Source of the DNA: Ga0074130 sp035565355
GTDB lineage: Bacteria > Pseudomonadota > Gammaproteobacteria > Burkholderiales > Rhodocyclaceae
DNA: 64,000 nt
Assembly (NCBI GenBank): GCA_035565355.1
Contig: DATMSM010000044.1
Coordinates: forward strand, 1 to 64,000
Reading direction: 5' to 3'
Shown here: positions 40,579 to 49,511 of the stretch, piece by piece
How positions within the stretch are numbered: position 1 is the stretch's first letter
Layout of the letters: every line of letters starts with the position of its first letter
The notes under the pieces: model-generated
The model's input: only the letters and a program-made list of their open reading frames with translations
Database searches by the model: none
What the model was told of the DNA's origin: nothing
Made by a program: the position numbers and the translations under genes

Positions 40579-42954
40579 TCAGGCGCGCAATTCGGCGCCG
40601 AGTTGCTGCGCCGCTGCGACCAGTTTTTCGATCGCTGCATCGACTTCGGCGTCTGCAAGAGTCTTGCGAGTATCTTGCATAACTACCCGAAATGCAAGGC
40701 TTTTTTTCCCTTCTTCGAGTCCCTTGCCTTGATAAAGGTCGAACAGATTGACGCCCTTGACGATGTCATCAGCCGCCTGCTTCAAGCCATCCAGCAAGGT
40801 TTGCAGCGAGGTTTCCTGCGCCACGACGAAGGCCAGATCGCGTTCGACAACGGGGAAACGGGAAACGCTGCCGTAGTTCGGCATGGGAGCCGCCAGCAGC
40901 GCCGGCAGCTCTAGCTCAAAGACGACGGGCGCGGCGCCAAGCTCGTATTTCTGCGCCCATTCCGGATGCAATTCGCCGACCACGCCGATGCGTTCACCAT
41001 TCAGTAACACAGCGGCGCTACGCCCCGGATGCAGGGCTGGGTGCACGATCTTCTCGAAGCGCAGGGTTTGACCGGCGAACAAGGCCTCGACATCGCCCTT
41101 CACGTCGAAAAAGTCTACGTTGCGCGACTTGCTGCCCCATTGCTCAGGATCAGCAGGGCCAGCCGCCAGGCCCGCCACGCGCAGCGGCTGCGTAAAGCCG
41201 GGCACGGGCGTTCCAGAAGCATCGCGCCAGAAACAGCGACCGATCTCGAACACGCGCACGCGGCTGGTGCGGCGTTTGAGGTTGAAGGAGAGCGTATTCA
41301 CGAGGCCACCGATCAGCGTGGTGCGCATGACGCCCATCTGGCTGGCAATCGGGTTGGCAAGCACGATGGGCTTGTCATTGCCGGCGAAATCCTTTTCCCA
41401 GGCGGTCTCGACGAAGCTGAAGTTCACCACTTCCTGATAGTCGCGCTCGGCCACCAGGCGACGTACCTGCATAGGCGTACGCTGCATTTCCGGCAGCGGC
41501 AGCATGGCCACGCGATTGTCCGGGGCCGGCGCGGGAATATTGTCGTAGCCGTAAAGACGGGCAACTTCCTCGATCAGATCCTCTTCGATTTCCATGTCGA
41601 AGCGATGCGCCGGCGGCGTCACCACGAAGGTATCGCCGTCCGCAGTCCACGGGAAACGCAAGTGCTTGAGCTGGGTCTCCACGGTCCCGCGCGCGAAGTC
41701 CATGCCGATGACTTTGCTGAGACGGGCCAAACGCAGGCGCAGCGGCTGGCGCTTGGGCAAATCGGCCTCCGACACCATCTCGACCACCGGACCGGCAGCA
41801 CCGCCGCAGATTTCCAGTACCAGCTGCGTGGCGCGCTCCAGGGCGTCGACCTGGCGGCTGAAATCCACGCCGCGTTCGAAACGATAGGAGGAGTCGGTCG
41901 AGAAATTCAGTGCGCGTGCCTTACCAGCGATCACCTCGGGTGCAAAGAAGGCACTCTCAAGGAAAATTTCGGTGGTTGCCGTGGTGACGCCACTCTCCTC
42001 GCCACCCATGATGCCACCCAGCGCCAGCGCACGCGCTTCGTCGGCGATCAGCACAGAATCGGCATCCGGCGCAATGGTGTTGCCGTTCAGCAATTGCAGC
42101 TGCTCGCCGGCCTTGGGCAGACGCACGTGAATCGCACCCGACAGCTTCGCGTTGTCGAAGGCATGCATGGGCTGGCCCTGCTCGAGCAGCACATAGTTGG
42201 TGATGTCGACAATCACGGAGATGGAGCGGATGCCGCTGCGCGCCAGGCGCTGGACCATCCACCCCGGCGTGACGGCCGCGGCATTGACGCCGCTGACCAC
42301 TCGACCGGCGTAGCGCGGGCAGTGCTGTTTTGCCTCAACGACGACAGCACGCGTCTTGTCGCTGCTCACGGCGGCCGGCTTAATTTCAGGCGCGGTCAGA
42401 TCGCAACCGGTCAGCGCAGCGACTTCGCGCGCAATACCGAGGATGGACAGACAGTCGGCACGGTTAGGCGTGAGCTTGAGGGTGAACAGCTTATCGTCGA
42501 GTCCGAGATAATCGCGGATATCCGTACCGACCGGCGCGTCAGCCGGCAGTACCAGGAGGCCGTCGCTCTCTTCGGCGATCCCCAACTCCTTGGCCGAGCA
42601 CAGCATGCCGAAGCTTTCGACATCGCGAACCTTGGCCGCCTTGATATTGAAGTCACCCGGCAGTTGGGCGCCAACCAGTGCGCACGGCACCTTGAGACCC
42701 ACGGCTGCATTGGGGGCGCCGCAGACGATCTGCAGCACTTCGCCACCGACATTGACGGTGGTGAGGCGCAGCTTATCGGCATTCGGATGTTTTTCAGCGG
42801 TCAGGATTTCGCCGACGACCACCTTGTTGAAGGCCGGCGCAGCGGGATCGAGCTCTTCCAGCTCAAGACCGGCCATGGTCAGCAAGTGGCCCAGCTCATC
42901 GCTGGTGAGCTTGGGGTTTACAAAACTACGCAGCCAGTTTTCCGAGAATTGCAT
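40579..42954 (-). CDS. pheT: phenylalanine-tRNA ligase beta subunit
   Basis: A 791-residue beta subunit of the heterotetrameric phenylalanyl-tRNA synthetase, including the editing domain for mischarged Tyr. Residues about 40-150 form the tRNA-binding OB domain (VVVGEILTAEKHPNADKLRL), the B3/B4 editing and B5 domains follow (FEIEEDLIEEVARLYGYDNI-like block near 470), and the C terminus is the ferredoxin-fold anticodon-binding domain. The length is normal for the family. It lies 29 bases after pheS and before ihfA. Confidence 0.97.
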   Translation of the reverse strand: MQFSENWLRSFVNPKLTSDELGHLLTMAGLELEELDPAAPAFNKVVVGEILTAEKHPNADKLRLTTVNVGGEVLQIVCGAPNAAVGLKVPCALVGAQLPGDFNIKAAKVRDVESFGMLCSAKELGIAEESDGLLVLPADAPVGTDIRDYLGLDDKLFTLKLTPNRADCLSILGIAREVAALTGCDLTAPEIKPAAVSSDKTRAVVVEAKQHCPRYAGRVVSGVNAAAVTPGWMVQRLARSGIRSISVIVDITNYVLLEQGQPMHAFDNAKLSGAIHVRLPKAGEQLQLLNGNTIAPDADSVLIADEARALALGGIMGGEESGVTTATTEIFLESAFFAPEVIAGKARALNFSTDSSYRFERGVDFSRQVDALERATQLVLEICGGAAGPVVEMVSEADLPKRQPLRLRLARLSKVIGMDFARGTVETQLKHLRFPWTADGDTFVVTPPAHRFDMEIEEDLIEEVARLYGYDNIPAPAPDNRVAMLPLPEMQRTPMQVRRLVAERDYQEVVNFSFVETAWEKDFAGNDKPIVLANPIASQMGVMRTTLIGGLVNTLSFNLKRRTSRVRVFEIGRCFWRDASGTPVPGFTQPLRVAGLAAGPADPEQWGSKSRNVDFFDVKGDVEALFAGQTLRFEKIVHPALHPGRSAAVLLNGERIGVVGELHPEWAQKYELGAAPVVFELELPALLAAPMPNYGSVSRFPVVERDLAFVVAQETSLQTLLDGLKQAADDIVKGVNLFDLYQGKGLEEGKKSLAFRVVMQDTRKTLADAEVDAAIEKLVAAAQQLGAELRA

Positions 42955-42983
42955 GCTGAGTTCTTCTACTTGAATTGGCGGGG

Positions 42984-44030
42984 TTACTTGAACTGCGACA
43001 GAAAACGAAGGTCGCCGTCAAAGAACAGGCGCAGGTCGTCAATGCCGTAACGCAACATGGTCAGACGATCCGGGCCCATGCCGAAGGCAAAACCGATGTA
43101 CTTTTCGGGATCGATGCCGCCGTGGCGCAGCACGTTCGGATGCACCATGCCGCAACCACCGATCTCCAGCCAGCGCCCCTTGTTCGGGCCGCTCATGAAG
43201 GCCATGTCAATCTCGGCCGAGGGCTCGGTGAAGGGGAAGAAGGACGGGCGGAAACGCAGCGTCAGGTCGTCGCTCTCGAAGAAGCGGCGCAGGAAATCGG
43301 CGAGCACGCCGCGCAGGTCGGCGAAGCTGACTTTTTCACCGACCCACAGGCCTTCGACCTGGTGGAACATGGGCGAGTGCGTCGCGTCGGAGTCCACACG
43401 ATAGACGCGGCCGGGCGCAATGATGCGGATTTCCGGCATCGTCGCTGCATTCTTGTACTTCTCGACATGGGCTTGCATGTAGCGCACCTGCACGGGGCTG
43501 GTGTGCGTGCGCAGCAGCACGTCCTCCTGCACGGAGCCGTCTTCAGCCTGCAGATAGAAAGTGTCGTGCATGGAACGCGCCGGATGCTTTTCTGGCGTGT
43601 TGAGCGCGGTAAAGTTGTGCCAGTCGCCCTCGATCTCGGGGCCGTCGGCAACTTCGAAACCGATGGTGCGGAACAATTGTTCGATGCGATCAAGACTGCG
43701 GGTGACCGGATGCAGGCCGCCGCGCGAACGACCGCGACCGGGCAGCGTGACATCCAGCGCTTCGGCGGACAGCTGGGCTTCGAGCGCGGCGCGCTTGAGC
43801 GCATCGCGCCGTCCGTTCAGCGCCTCTTCGATCTGGCCCTTGGCGGCATTGATGGCGGCACCGGCGGTCTTCTTTTCTTCCGGCGGCAACTTGCCGAGCG
43901 TCTTCATCTGCTCGGTAATCAGGCCGGTCTTGCCGAGGTATTGAGCCTTGGCTTCTTCAAGCTTGGCGGGCTCGCCTATCGCGGCAAACTCAGCGATGGC
44001 GCGCGCTACGATTTCTTCGAGTGTATTCAC
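42984..44030 (-). CDS. pheS: phenylalanine-tRNA ligase alpha subunit
   Basis: A 348-residue catalytic alpha subunit that charges tRNA-Phe. An N-terminal coiled-coil arm (about 1-95) is followed by the class II core: HPVTRSLDRIEQLFRTIGF, motif 2 around PMFHQVEGLWVGEKVSFADL, and motif 3 GFAFGMGPDRLTMLRYGIDD near the C terminus. The length matches the family. Between it and the upstream rplT lies a hairpin that may act as a terminator or attenuator. Confidence 0.97.
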   Translation of the reverse strand: MNTLEEIVARAIAEFAAIGEPAKLEEAKAQYLGKTGLITEQMKTLGKLPPEEKKTAGAAINAAKGQIEEALNGRRDALKRAALEAQLSAEALDVTLPGRGRSRGGLHPVTRSLDRIEQLFRTIGFEVADGPEIEGDWHNFTALNTPEKHPARSMHDTFYLQAEDGSVQEDVLLRTHTSPVQVRYMQAHVEKYKNAATMPEIRIIAPGRVYRVDSDATHSPMFHQVEGLWVGEKVSFADLRGVLADFLRRFFESDDLTLRFRPSFFPFTEPSAEIDMAFMSGPNKGRWLEIGGCGMVHPNVLRHGGIDPEKYIGFAFGMGPDRLTMLRYGIDDLRLFFDGDLRFLSQFK

Positions 44031-44075
44031 AAGCGGTATGGGAAACGTCTCGGTGGTCCTGGAAACTTCAACATT

Positions 44076-44113
44076 AAAAAAGGGAGGCGGGGTTTAGCCC
44101 AGACCTCCCTTTT
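44076..44113 (-). terminator. terminator or attenuator between rplT and pheS
   Basis: On the minus strand AAAAGGGAGG pairs with CCTCCCTTTT around a loop of about 16 bases, followed by a T run. It lies 17 bases after rplT and 46 bases before pheS. Since pheST has no other promoter that I can see, it may be a partial terminator that sets the ratio of pheST to the ribosomal genes. I looked for a phenylalanine-rich leader peptide as in E. coli pheM and found none. Confidence 0.7.
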
Positions 44114-44129
44114 CGTACGCAGCTTTTAA

Positions 44130-44489
44130 TTAAGCAGCGAGTTTGGCCTTGGCTTGGTTGGCAAGGGCGGCAAAAGCAGCCTTGTCAAACACGGCCAGAT
44201 CGGCCAGCACCTTGCGATCAACTTCGATCGAGGCCTTCTTCAGACCATTCATCAGGGTGCTGTACTTCATGCCCAGCTCGCGAGCCGCTGCGTTGATACG
44301 AGCGATCCACAGGGCACGGAACTGGCGCTTGCGTTGGCGACGGTCACGGTAGGCGTATTGGCCGGCCTTCATCACCGCCTGCTTGGCGACGCGATAGACA
44401 CGGCTGCGACGACCGCGGTAACCCTTGGCCTGTACAAGAACCTTCTTGTGGCGCGCGCGCGCCGTTACACCACGTTTAACTCTTGGCAT
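44130..44489 (-). CDS. rplT: 50S ribosomal protein L20
   Basis: A 119-residue ribosomal protein L20, which binds 23S rRNA early in 50S assembly. MPRVKRGVTARARHKKVLVQ begins a basic N-terminal extension and the globular part has RDRRQRKRQFRALWIARINA. Length and sequence are standard. In E. coli L20 represses its own operon by binding the rpmI leader. It follows rpmI after 11 bases. Confidence 0.98.
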   Translation of the reverse strand: MPRVKRGVTARARHKKVLVQAKGYRGRRSRVYRVAKQAVMKAGQYAYRDRRQRKRQFRALWIARINAAARELGMKYSTLMNGLKKASIEVDRKVLADLAVFDKAAFAALANQAKAKLAA

Positions 44490-44500
44490 GGTCTAACTCC

Positions 44501-44698
44501 TTAAGCGTAGGGCATCATCGCGCGGATGTGGCCGACATCGGCTGCCACAACTGCAGTGGCGCCGCGCAGCTGGCGCTTCGACTTGGTGGTTTTCTTGGTC
44601 AGAATGTGGCGCTTGAACGCCTGACCACGCTTGACGCTACCGCCGGCGCGCACTTTGAAGCGCTTGGCAGCCCCGCTCTTGGTTTTCATCTTCGGCAT
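44501..44698 (-). CDS. rpmI: 50S ribosomal protein L35
   Basis: A 65-residue ribosomal protein L35, starting MPKMKTKSGAAKRFKVRAGG and ending in a short AAADVGHIRAMMPYA segment. I chose ATG 44698 because the frame to 44791 lies in the infC-rpmI gap and is not conserved. It is preceded by AAGGAGATC. The upstream 169-base gap carries two hairpins (44831-44869) and may be the target of L20 control. Confidence 0.96.
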   Translation of the reverse strand: MPKMKTKSGAAKRFKVRAGGSVKRGQAFKRHILTKKTTKSKRQLRGATAVVAADVGHIRAMMPYA

Positions 44699-44830
44699 CG
44701 AAGATCTCCTTCTTCTATGGCGACAGGTGACTTCCACCACGGAAGCACTTGGGAACCTGGAACCACGGTATTTCCGCCGCTGCTTGCGCAAGGACGGGAA
44801 TTCTTTACTGCTTACTTCTCAAAACTCGTT

Positions 44831-44869
44831 CCCCGATTTCCGGGGATAAGTAAGGGGATGGGTCCCCTT
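44831..44869 (-). promoter_or_regulatory. two hairpins in the infC-rpmI gap
   Basis: CCCCGATTTCCGGGG (44831-44845) and the AAGGGGA/TCCCCTT pair (44852-44869) can each form a stem just after the infC stop codon, which the second one overlaps. Neither is followed by a clear T run on the minus strand. They may be an L20-responsive leader or a processing site; this is tentative. Confidence 0.35.
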
Positions 44870-45386
44870 ACTTCTTCTTGGGCGCCAGCATCATCACGAG
44901 CTGACGACCTTCCATCTTCGGGAACTGCTCGACGATCGCGATTTCATCGAGATCCGCCTTCACACGTTCCAGCTGGCGCATACCAATCTCTTGGTGAGCC
45001 ATTTCACGACCGCGAAAACGCAGCGTGATCTTGGCCTTGTCGCCTTCATTCAAAAACTTCACCAGATTGCGCATCTTGATCTGGTAATCGTTCTCGTCCG
45101 TACCCGGACGGAACTTGATTTCCTTGACCTGAACCTGCTTCTGCTTCAGCTTGGCTTCGTGCTGGCGCTTGGCTTCCTGGTACTTGAACTTGCCGAAGTC
45201 CATGATGCGACACACGGGCGGCTTCGCCAGCGGCGCGATCTCGACCAGATCAAGTTCGGCCTCTTCGGCCATTGCCAAGGCAGCTCGTAAAGACATGATG
45301 CCGAGTTGCTCGCTTTCCGGGCCGACCAGACGGACTTCGACCGCGGTTATTTCATCGTTGACGCGTTGCGTCTTTTCCTGAGCGAT
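44868..45386 (-). CDS. infC: translation initiation factor IF-3 with a non-AUG start
   Basis: A 172-residue initiation factor IF-3, which binds the 30S subunit and checks the start codon-initiator tRNA pairing. The first in-frame ATG (45296) would remove the conserved N terminus. Translating upstream gives IAQEKTQRVNDEITAVEVRL and then VGPESEQLGIMSLRAAL, clearly IF-3, starting at an ATC codon at 45384-45386. GGAG lies about nine bases upstream. Rare start codons in infC are known (AUU in E. coli) and let IF-3 repress its own synthesis. The gene starts 26 bases after thrS. The core has MDFGKFKYQEAKRQHEAKLK. Confidence 0.93.
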   Translation of the reverse strand: MAQEKTQRVNDEITAVEVRLVGPESEQLGIMSLRAALAMAEEAELDLVEIAPLAKPPVCRIMDFGKFKYQEAKRQHEAKLKQKQVQVKEIKFRPGTDENDYQIKMRNLVKFLNEGDKAKITLRFRGREMAHQEIGMRQLERVKADLDEIAIVEQFPKMEGRQLVMMLAPKKK

Positions 45387-45412
45387 GGTTCAGTTCTCCA
45401 TAAATTCAAAAA

Positions 45413-47329
45413 TCAAGTCACCACGCCCCGGCTGCTTTTCTCTTGCAGCAGGCGTTCAATCAAGGCTTCGGGAGTCATTTGCCCTAAATCCTGATTGCCG
45501 CGGGCACGCACGGCGACCAACCCAGCTTCCTTTTCCTTGTCGCCGATGACGACTTGGTAAGGACGCTTCAACAAGCTATGTTCGCGTATTTTATAGTTAA
45601 TTTTCTCGCTACGCAAATCGCACTCAACGCGGAAGCCTGCCGCACGCAGCTTTTCGGCGACATTCTGAGCATATTCGCCCTGTGCTTCCGAAATGTTAGC
45701 AACCACTACCTGCACAGGCGAGAGCCACAGCGGCAGGGCACCGGCATGGTTTTCAATCAATATGCCGATAAAGCGCTCCAATGAGCCGAGGATCGCGCGA
45801 TGCAGCATCACCGGAATGTGACGGGCATTGTCTTCGCCCACATATTCGGCGTCGAGGCGGGTCGGCATGGAGAAGTCCACCTGTACCGTGCCACACTGCC
45901 AGGAGCGACCGATCGCGTCCTTGATGTGGAACTCGATCTTGGGACCGTAGAAGGCGCCCTCGCCCGGCAGCTCTTCCCACTCCAGACCGCTCGCGCGCAG
46001 GCCGGAACGCAGCGCATTCTCGGCCTTGTCCCAGACCTCGTCGGAGCCGACGCGGCTGTCCGGGCGCAAAGCCAGCTTGACCGACACATCGGTAAAGCCG
46101 AAGTCCGCATAGACCTTGCGCACCAGCGCATTGAAGGCAGTGACTTCCGGCTCGATCTGGTCGTCGGTGCAGAAAATGTGGCCATCGTCTTGCGTGAAAC
46201 CGCGCACGCGCATGATGCCGTGCAGCGCACCCGAGGGTTCATTGCGGTGACAGGAGCCAAACTCGCCGTAACGCAGCGGCAACTCCTTGTACGAACGCAG
46301 GCCGTCGTTGAAAATCTGGATATGACCGGGGCAGTTCATCGGCTTGACCGCATAGTCGCGGCTTTCCGATTCGGTCGTGAACATATTGGCCTTGTAGTGC
46401 TCCCAGTGACCTGACTTTTCCCACAGGGTCTTGTCGAGAATCTGCGGGCAACGCACTTCCTGATAGCCGTTGTCGCGATAGACCGCGCGCATGTACTGCT
46501 CGACTTCCTGCCACACGGTCCAGCCGTGCGGATGCCAGAACACTAGGCCCGGCGCTTCTTCCTGCAGGTGGAACAGATCGAGCTGTTTGCCGAGCTTGCG
46601 GTGATCGCGCTTCTCCGCCTCTTCCAGCATGTGCAGGTAGGCGTCGAGCTCATCCTTCTTGGCCCAGGCGGTGCCGTAGATGCGCTGCAGCTGTTCGTTC
46701 TTGGAGTCGCCACGCCAGTAGGCGCCGGCCACCTTCATCAGCTTGAAGGCCTTCAACTTGCCGGTGGACGGCACGTGCGGGCCGCGGCACAGATCGATGA
46801 AATCGCCTTCTCTATATAGAGAGACATCCTCGTTGGCCGGAATCGCCGCAATCAGCTCGGCCTTGTAGATCTCGCCGATGCCCTTGAAGAACTCCACCGC
46901 CTTGTCGCGCGACCAGACTTCGCGCGTGACCGGCAGATCCTTCTTGGCCAGCTCGGCCATGCGCTTCTCGATCGCCTCGAGGTCTTCAGGCGTAAACGGG
47001 CGCTTGTAGGCAAAATCGTAGTAGAAGCCGTTTTCGATGACCGGACCGATGGTCACCTGCGCATCCGGAAACAACTCCTTGACGGCATAGGCCAACAAGT
47101 GAGCGGTCGAGTGGCGGATGGTATCCAGACCTTCGGGGTCCTTGTCGGTGATGATGGCCAGATCCGCATCGTTCTCGATACGGAAAGAGGTATCGACGAC
47201 CTTGCCGTCCACCTTGCCGGCGATCGCCGCCTTGGCGAGACCAGGGCCGATCGAGGCGGCCACCTCGGCAACTGTCACAGCTTGGTCAAAGCGACGCTCG
47301 GAACCATCGGGCAAACGAATCGCGGGCAT
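45413..47329 (-). CDS. thrS: threonine-tRNA ligase
   Basis: A 638-residue threonyl-tRNA synthetase. The N-terminal TGS domain (about 1-62) is followed by the editing domain with HSTAHLLAYAVKELFPDAQV, then the class II catalytic core with MNCPGHIQIF (zinc cysteine), motif 2 RNEPSGALHGIMRVRGFTQD and motif 3 RAILGSLERFIGILIENHAG, and the C-terminal anticodon-binding domain. Length is standard. It starts the translation operon thrS-infC-rpmI-rplT-pheS-pheT-ihfA. A terminator-like hairpin upstream (47378-47410) separates it from tRNA-Val. Confidence 0.98.
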   Translation of the reverse strand: MPAIRLPDGSERRFDQAVTVAEVAASIGPGLAKAAIAGKVDGKVVDTSFRIENDADLAIITDKDPEGLDTIRHSTAHLLAYAVKELFPDAQVTIGPVIENGFYYDFAYKRPFTPEDLEAIEKRMAELAKKDLPVTREVWSRDKAVEFFKGIGEIYKAELIAAIPANEDVSLYREGDFIDLCRGPHVPSTGKLKAFKLMKVAGAYWRGDSKNEQLQRIYGTAWAKKDELDAYLHMLEEAEKRDHRKLGKQLDLFHLQEEAPGLVFWHPHGWTVWQEVEQYMRAVYRDNGYQEVRCPQILDKTLWEKSGHWEHYKANMFTTESESRDYAVKPMNCPGHIQIFNDGLRSYKELPLRYGEFGSCHRNEPSGALHGIMRVRGFTQDDGHIFCTDDQIEPEVTAFNALVRKVYADFGFTDVSVKLALRPDSRVGSDEVWDKAENALRSGLRASGLEWEELPGEGAFYGPKIEFHIKDAIGRSWQCGTVQVDFSMPTRLDAEYVGEDNARHIPVMLHRAILGSLERFIGILIENHAGALPLWLSPVQVVVANISEAQGEYAQNVAEKLRAAGFRVECDLRSEKINYKIREHSLLKRPYQVVIGDKEKEAGLVAVRARGNQDLGQMTPEALIERLLQEKSSRGVVT

Positions 47330-47377
47330 ATGCGGGCCTTTAGGAATTACTGGGTAACGATACGGAAACTATGGACG

Positions 47378-47410
47378 AAAAAAAAAGTGCGGGGGTGAGC
47401 CGCACTTTTC
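47378..47410 (-). terminator. terminator between tRNA-Val and thrS
   Basis: On the minus strand AAAAGTGCGG and CCGCACTTTT (47383-47409) form a hairpin around a short loop, followed by a run of about nine T. It ends the tRNA-Val transcript and may also act in the thrS leader. Confidence 0.8.
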
Positions 47411-47554
47411 TTCAGAAGGAACTGAATGAGCCGAACTCCACCCGGGCGTTGTTACGCTGCGGCAAAAGTTCGAGTTCGGGTCATTCCGATTGCTCCCTCT
47501 AGGGCAAACGCCTTAAAAACGAATTAACGATTTTAAAACGTCCTACCAGGATTC

Positions 47555-47631
47555 TGGTAGGCGCGATTGGACTCGAACCAACGACCCCCACCATGTCAAG
47601 GTGGTGCTCTAACCAGCTGAGCTACGCGCCT
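47555..47631 (-). tRNA. tRNA-Val(GAC)
   Basis: On the minus strand a 77-base cloverleaf begins AGGCGCGTAGCTCAGCTGG and ends with an encoded CCA. The acceptor AGGCGCG pairs with CGCGCCT. The anticodon stem CCACC/GGTGG encloses TTGACAT, giving anticodon GAC (valine, codons GUC and GUU). The T arm GTTGG-TTCGAGT-CCAAT is normal. Confidence 0.96.
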
Positions 47632-47742
47632 GCAAAGACGAGCATTATAGGGGATTTTTTCGCGGCGTGGAAGAACTTCCGAAAATTTTCCGCAGACAAG
47701 CAAGGTTTACATCGGCGGAGTACTCCGGTTATATTGCCGCCC

Positions 47743-48258
47743 ATGCGTTTTAAGCCCACCCTGCTCGCGGCCGTTTTTTCCGCTCTCTCCGTCCTGTCTG
47801 CCGCGTCGGCACAGGCGGGCGAAGCCGTTGCCGATGTCTCGGTGCAGGAGAACGCTTCGCTGATGAGTCGCGCCACCACGTCCATGCAGACAGCGATGGA
47901 CGACGCGCTGAATCTGATCGGCGTGCGCTACAAGCGCGGCGGGACCTCGCCGGAAACCGGTTTCGATTGCAGCGGCTTTGTCGTTCACGTCTTCCGTGAA
48001 GGCATGGGGCTGATACTCCCGCGCACCTCGCGCGAGATCAGCAAGGAAGGCGCCGTCGTCAAGAAAAACGAGCTGCAGCCGGGCGACCTGGTGTTCTTCA
48101 ACACCATGCGCCGCACCTTCTCCCACGTCGGCATTTATCTGGGCGAAGGACAATTCATCCATTCGCCGCGCAGCGGCGGCAAGGTGCGCATTGAAAACAT
48201 GCGCGATGCATACTGGGCCAAACGCTACGAAGGGGCTCGCCGCGTCAGCATGGAGTGA
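47743..48258 (+). CDS. NlpC/P60 family cell-wall hydrolase
   Basis: A 171-residue exported NlpC/P60 peptidase, which cuts peptidoglycan stem peptides. A signal peptide is visible (MRFKPTLLAAVFSALSVLSA, cleavage after AQA). The catalytic cysteine lies in GFDCSGFVVHVF, the histidine in SHVGIYLGEGQ, and a third polar residue in FIHSPRSGG. ATG 47743 was chosen because the signal peptide begins there; the longer frame runs into tRNA-Val. A terminator follows 26 bases after the stop. Confidence 0.9.
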   Translation: MRFKPTLLAAVFSALSVLSAASAQAGEAVADVSVQENASLMSRATTSMQTAMDDALNLIGVRYKRGGTSPETGFDCSGFVVHVFREGMGLILPRTSREISKEGAVVKKNELQPGDLVFFNTMRRTFSHVGIYLGEGQFIHSPRSGGKVRIENMRDAYWAKRYEGARRVSME

Positions 48259-48283
48259 TCCATTCCCGGATGTGCCACAGAAC

Positions 48284-48308
48284 AAACCAGCCACGGGCTG
48301 GTTTTTTT
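48284..48308 (+). terminator. terminator after the NlpC/P60 gene
   Basis: AACCAGCC and GGCTGGTT pair around ACG and are followed by seven T in all. Confidence 0.85.
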
Positions 48309-48323
48309 ATGTCCGAATTTCAT

Positions 48324-48342
48324 GCACATGAGAATTGTTAGC
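48324..48342 (+). promoter_or_regulatory. possible Fur box upstream of the iron-binding protein gene
   Basis: GCACATGAGAATTGTTAGC matches the 19-base Fur consensus at 12 positions, including the central ATGA and AAT blocks. It lies 54 bases before the start codon of the iron(III)-binding protein, where a promoter is expected. Iron control of this gene would fit its role. Confidence 0.5.
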
Positions 48343-48395
48343 GTTTAGAATGCCTTAGCTTTTCTTTCATAACAGGCATGACCCGAAGGACAACA

Positions 48396-49418
48396 ATGCA
48401 AGCCATTCTGAAAACCGCTCTGGGCACCCTTTTCCTGGCAACGCTGGCAGGCGCTGCCCAGGCCGAAGACAAGGTGCTGAATCTGTATTCGGCCCGTCAC
48501 TATCAGACCGACGAGGCGCTTTACAGCAACTTTACGCGCATCACCGGCATCACCATCAACCGCATCGAGGGCAAGGAAGAAGAGCTGCTCGAACGTATCA
48601 AGAACGAAGGTGCCAACAGCCCGGCCGATATCTTCCTGACCGTAGACGCCTCGCGCCTGGCACAAGCCGAGCAACTTGGCCTGTTCGCCCCGGTCAAGTC
48701 CAAGGTGCTGGAATCGCGCATTCCCAAGCATCTACGCTCCGACAGTTGGTTCGCCTTTTCCAAGCGCGCGCGCGTCATCATCTATAACAAGGCGCAGTTC
48801 ACGGCCGCCGATGCACAGAACTACGAAGATCTGGCAAGCCCCAAGTTCAAGGGCAAGGTGTGTTCGCGCTCAGGCTCGCACCCCTACAACATCTCGCTGA
48901 TGGCGGCGCTCGTCGCGCATAACGGCGAAGCCAAGACTGAAGCCTGGGCCAAGGGCATCGTCGCCAACTTCGCACGCGCGCCCAAGGGCGGCGATACCGA
49001 CCAGATCAAGGCAGTCAGTGCCGGCGAATGCGGCGTGGCCGTCTCCAACACCTACTATCTGGTGCGCCTGCTGCGCTCGAGCAAGCCGGAAGACAAAAAG
49101 ATCATGGACAACATCGGCATCGTCTGGCCGAACCAGACAAGTTACGGCACGCATGTGAACATCTCCGGTGGCGGCATGCTCAAGTCCGCGCCGCACAAGG
49201 AGGCCGCCGTCAAGTTCATGGAATATCTGGTATCCGATCTGGCCCAGGAATACTTTGCCAACGGCAACAATGAATGGCCGGTGATCGCAAATGCCTCGAC
49301 CAAGAACGAAACCCTGGATTCGCTGGGCAAGTTCAAGGAAGACACGCTGCCGGTCGCCACCCTGGCCAAGAACGCCACCGTGGCCCAGAAGATCTCGGAT
49401 CGTTCGGGTTATCGCTAA
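48396..49418 (+). CDS. fbpA: iron(III) ABC transporter substrate-binding protein
   Basis: A 340-residue periplasmic binding protein of the FbpA/FutA family that carries ferric iron to the membrane transporter. A signal peptide of about 23 residues (MQAILKTALGTLFLATLAGA, cleavage after AQA) is followed by DKVLNLYSARHYQTDEALYS, where the YSARHY block holds iron-site residues, and later by SNTYYLVRLL with the tyrosine pair of the metal site. GAAGGA precedes ATG 48396. Its permease and ATPase genes lie next to it but in mixed orientation. A terminator follows. Confidence 0.92.
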   Translation: MQAILKTALGTLFLATLAGAAQAEDKVLNLYSARHYQTDEALYSNFTRITGITINRIEGKEEELLERIKNEGANSPADIFLTVDASRLAQAEQLGLFAPVKSKVLESRIPKHLRSDSWFAFSKRARVIIYNKAQFTAADAQNYEDLASPKFKGKVCSRSGSHPYNISLMAALVAHNGEAKTEAWAKGIVANFARAPKGGDTDQIKAVSAGECGVAVSNTYYLVRLLRSSKPEDKKIMDNIGIVWPNQTSYGTHVNISGGGMLKSAPHKEAAVKFMEYLVSDLAQEYFANGNNEWPVIANASTKNETLDSLGKFKEDTLPVATLAKNATVAQKISDRSGYR

Positions 49419-49435
49419 ACCGTAAGCGCTGCAGT

Positions 49436-49473
49436 AAAAAAAGCCTCGCTCTTTGAATGGGCGAGGCTTTTTT
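49436..49473. terminator. bidirectional terminator between fbpA and fbpB
   Basis: AAAAAAAGCCTCGC and GCGAGGCTTTTTT pair around an eleven-base loop; T runs on both strands. It separates two convergent genes. Confidence 0.9.
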
Positions 49474-49511
49474 ATTTTCGAGTCCCCAGCGCACCCTGTG
49501 CGCCCGCCCGT

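Noticed and set aside
41029..43050. 673-codon plus-strand frame opposite pheT
   Set aside because: Shadow of pheT; histidine- and arginine-rich translation without motifs.
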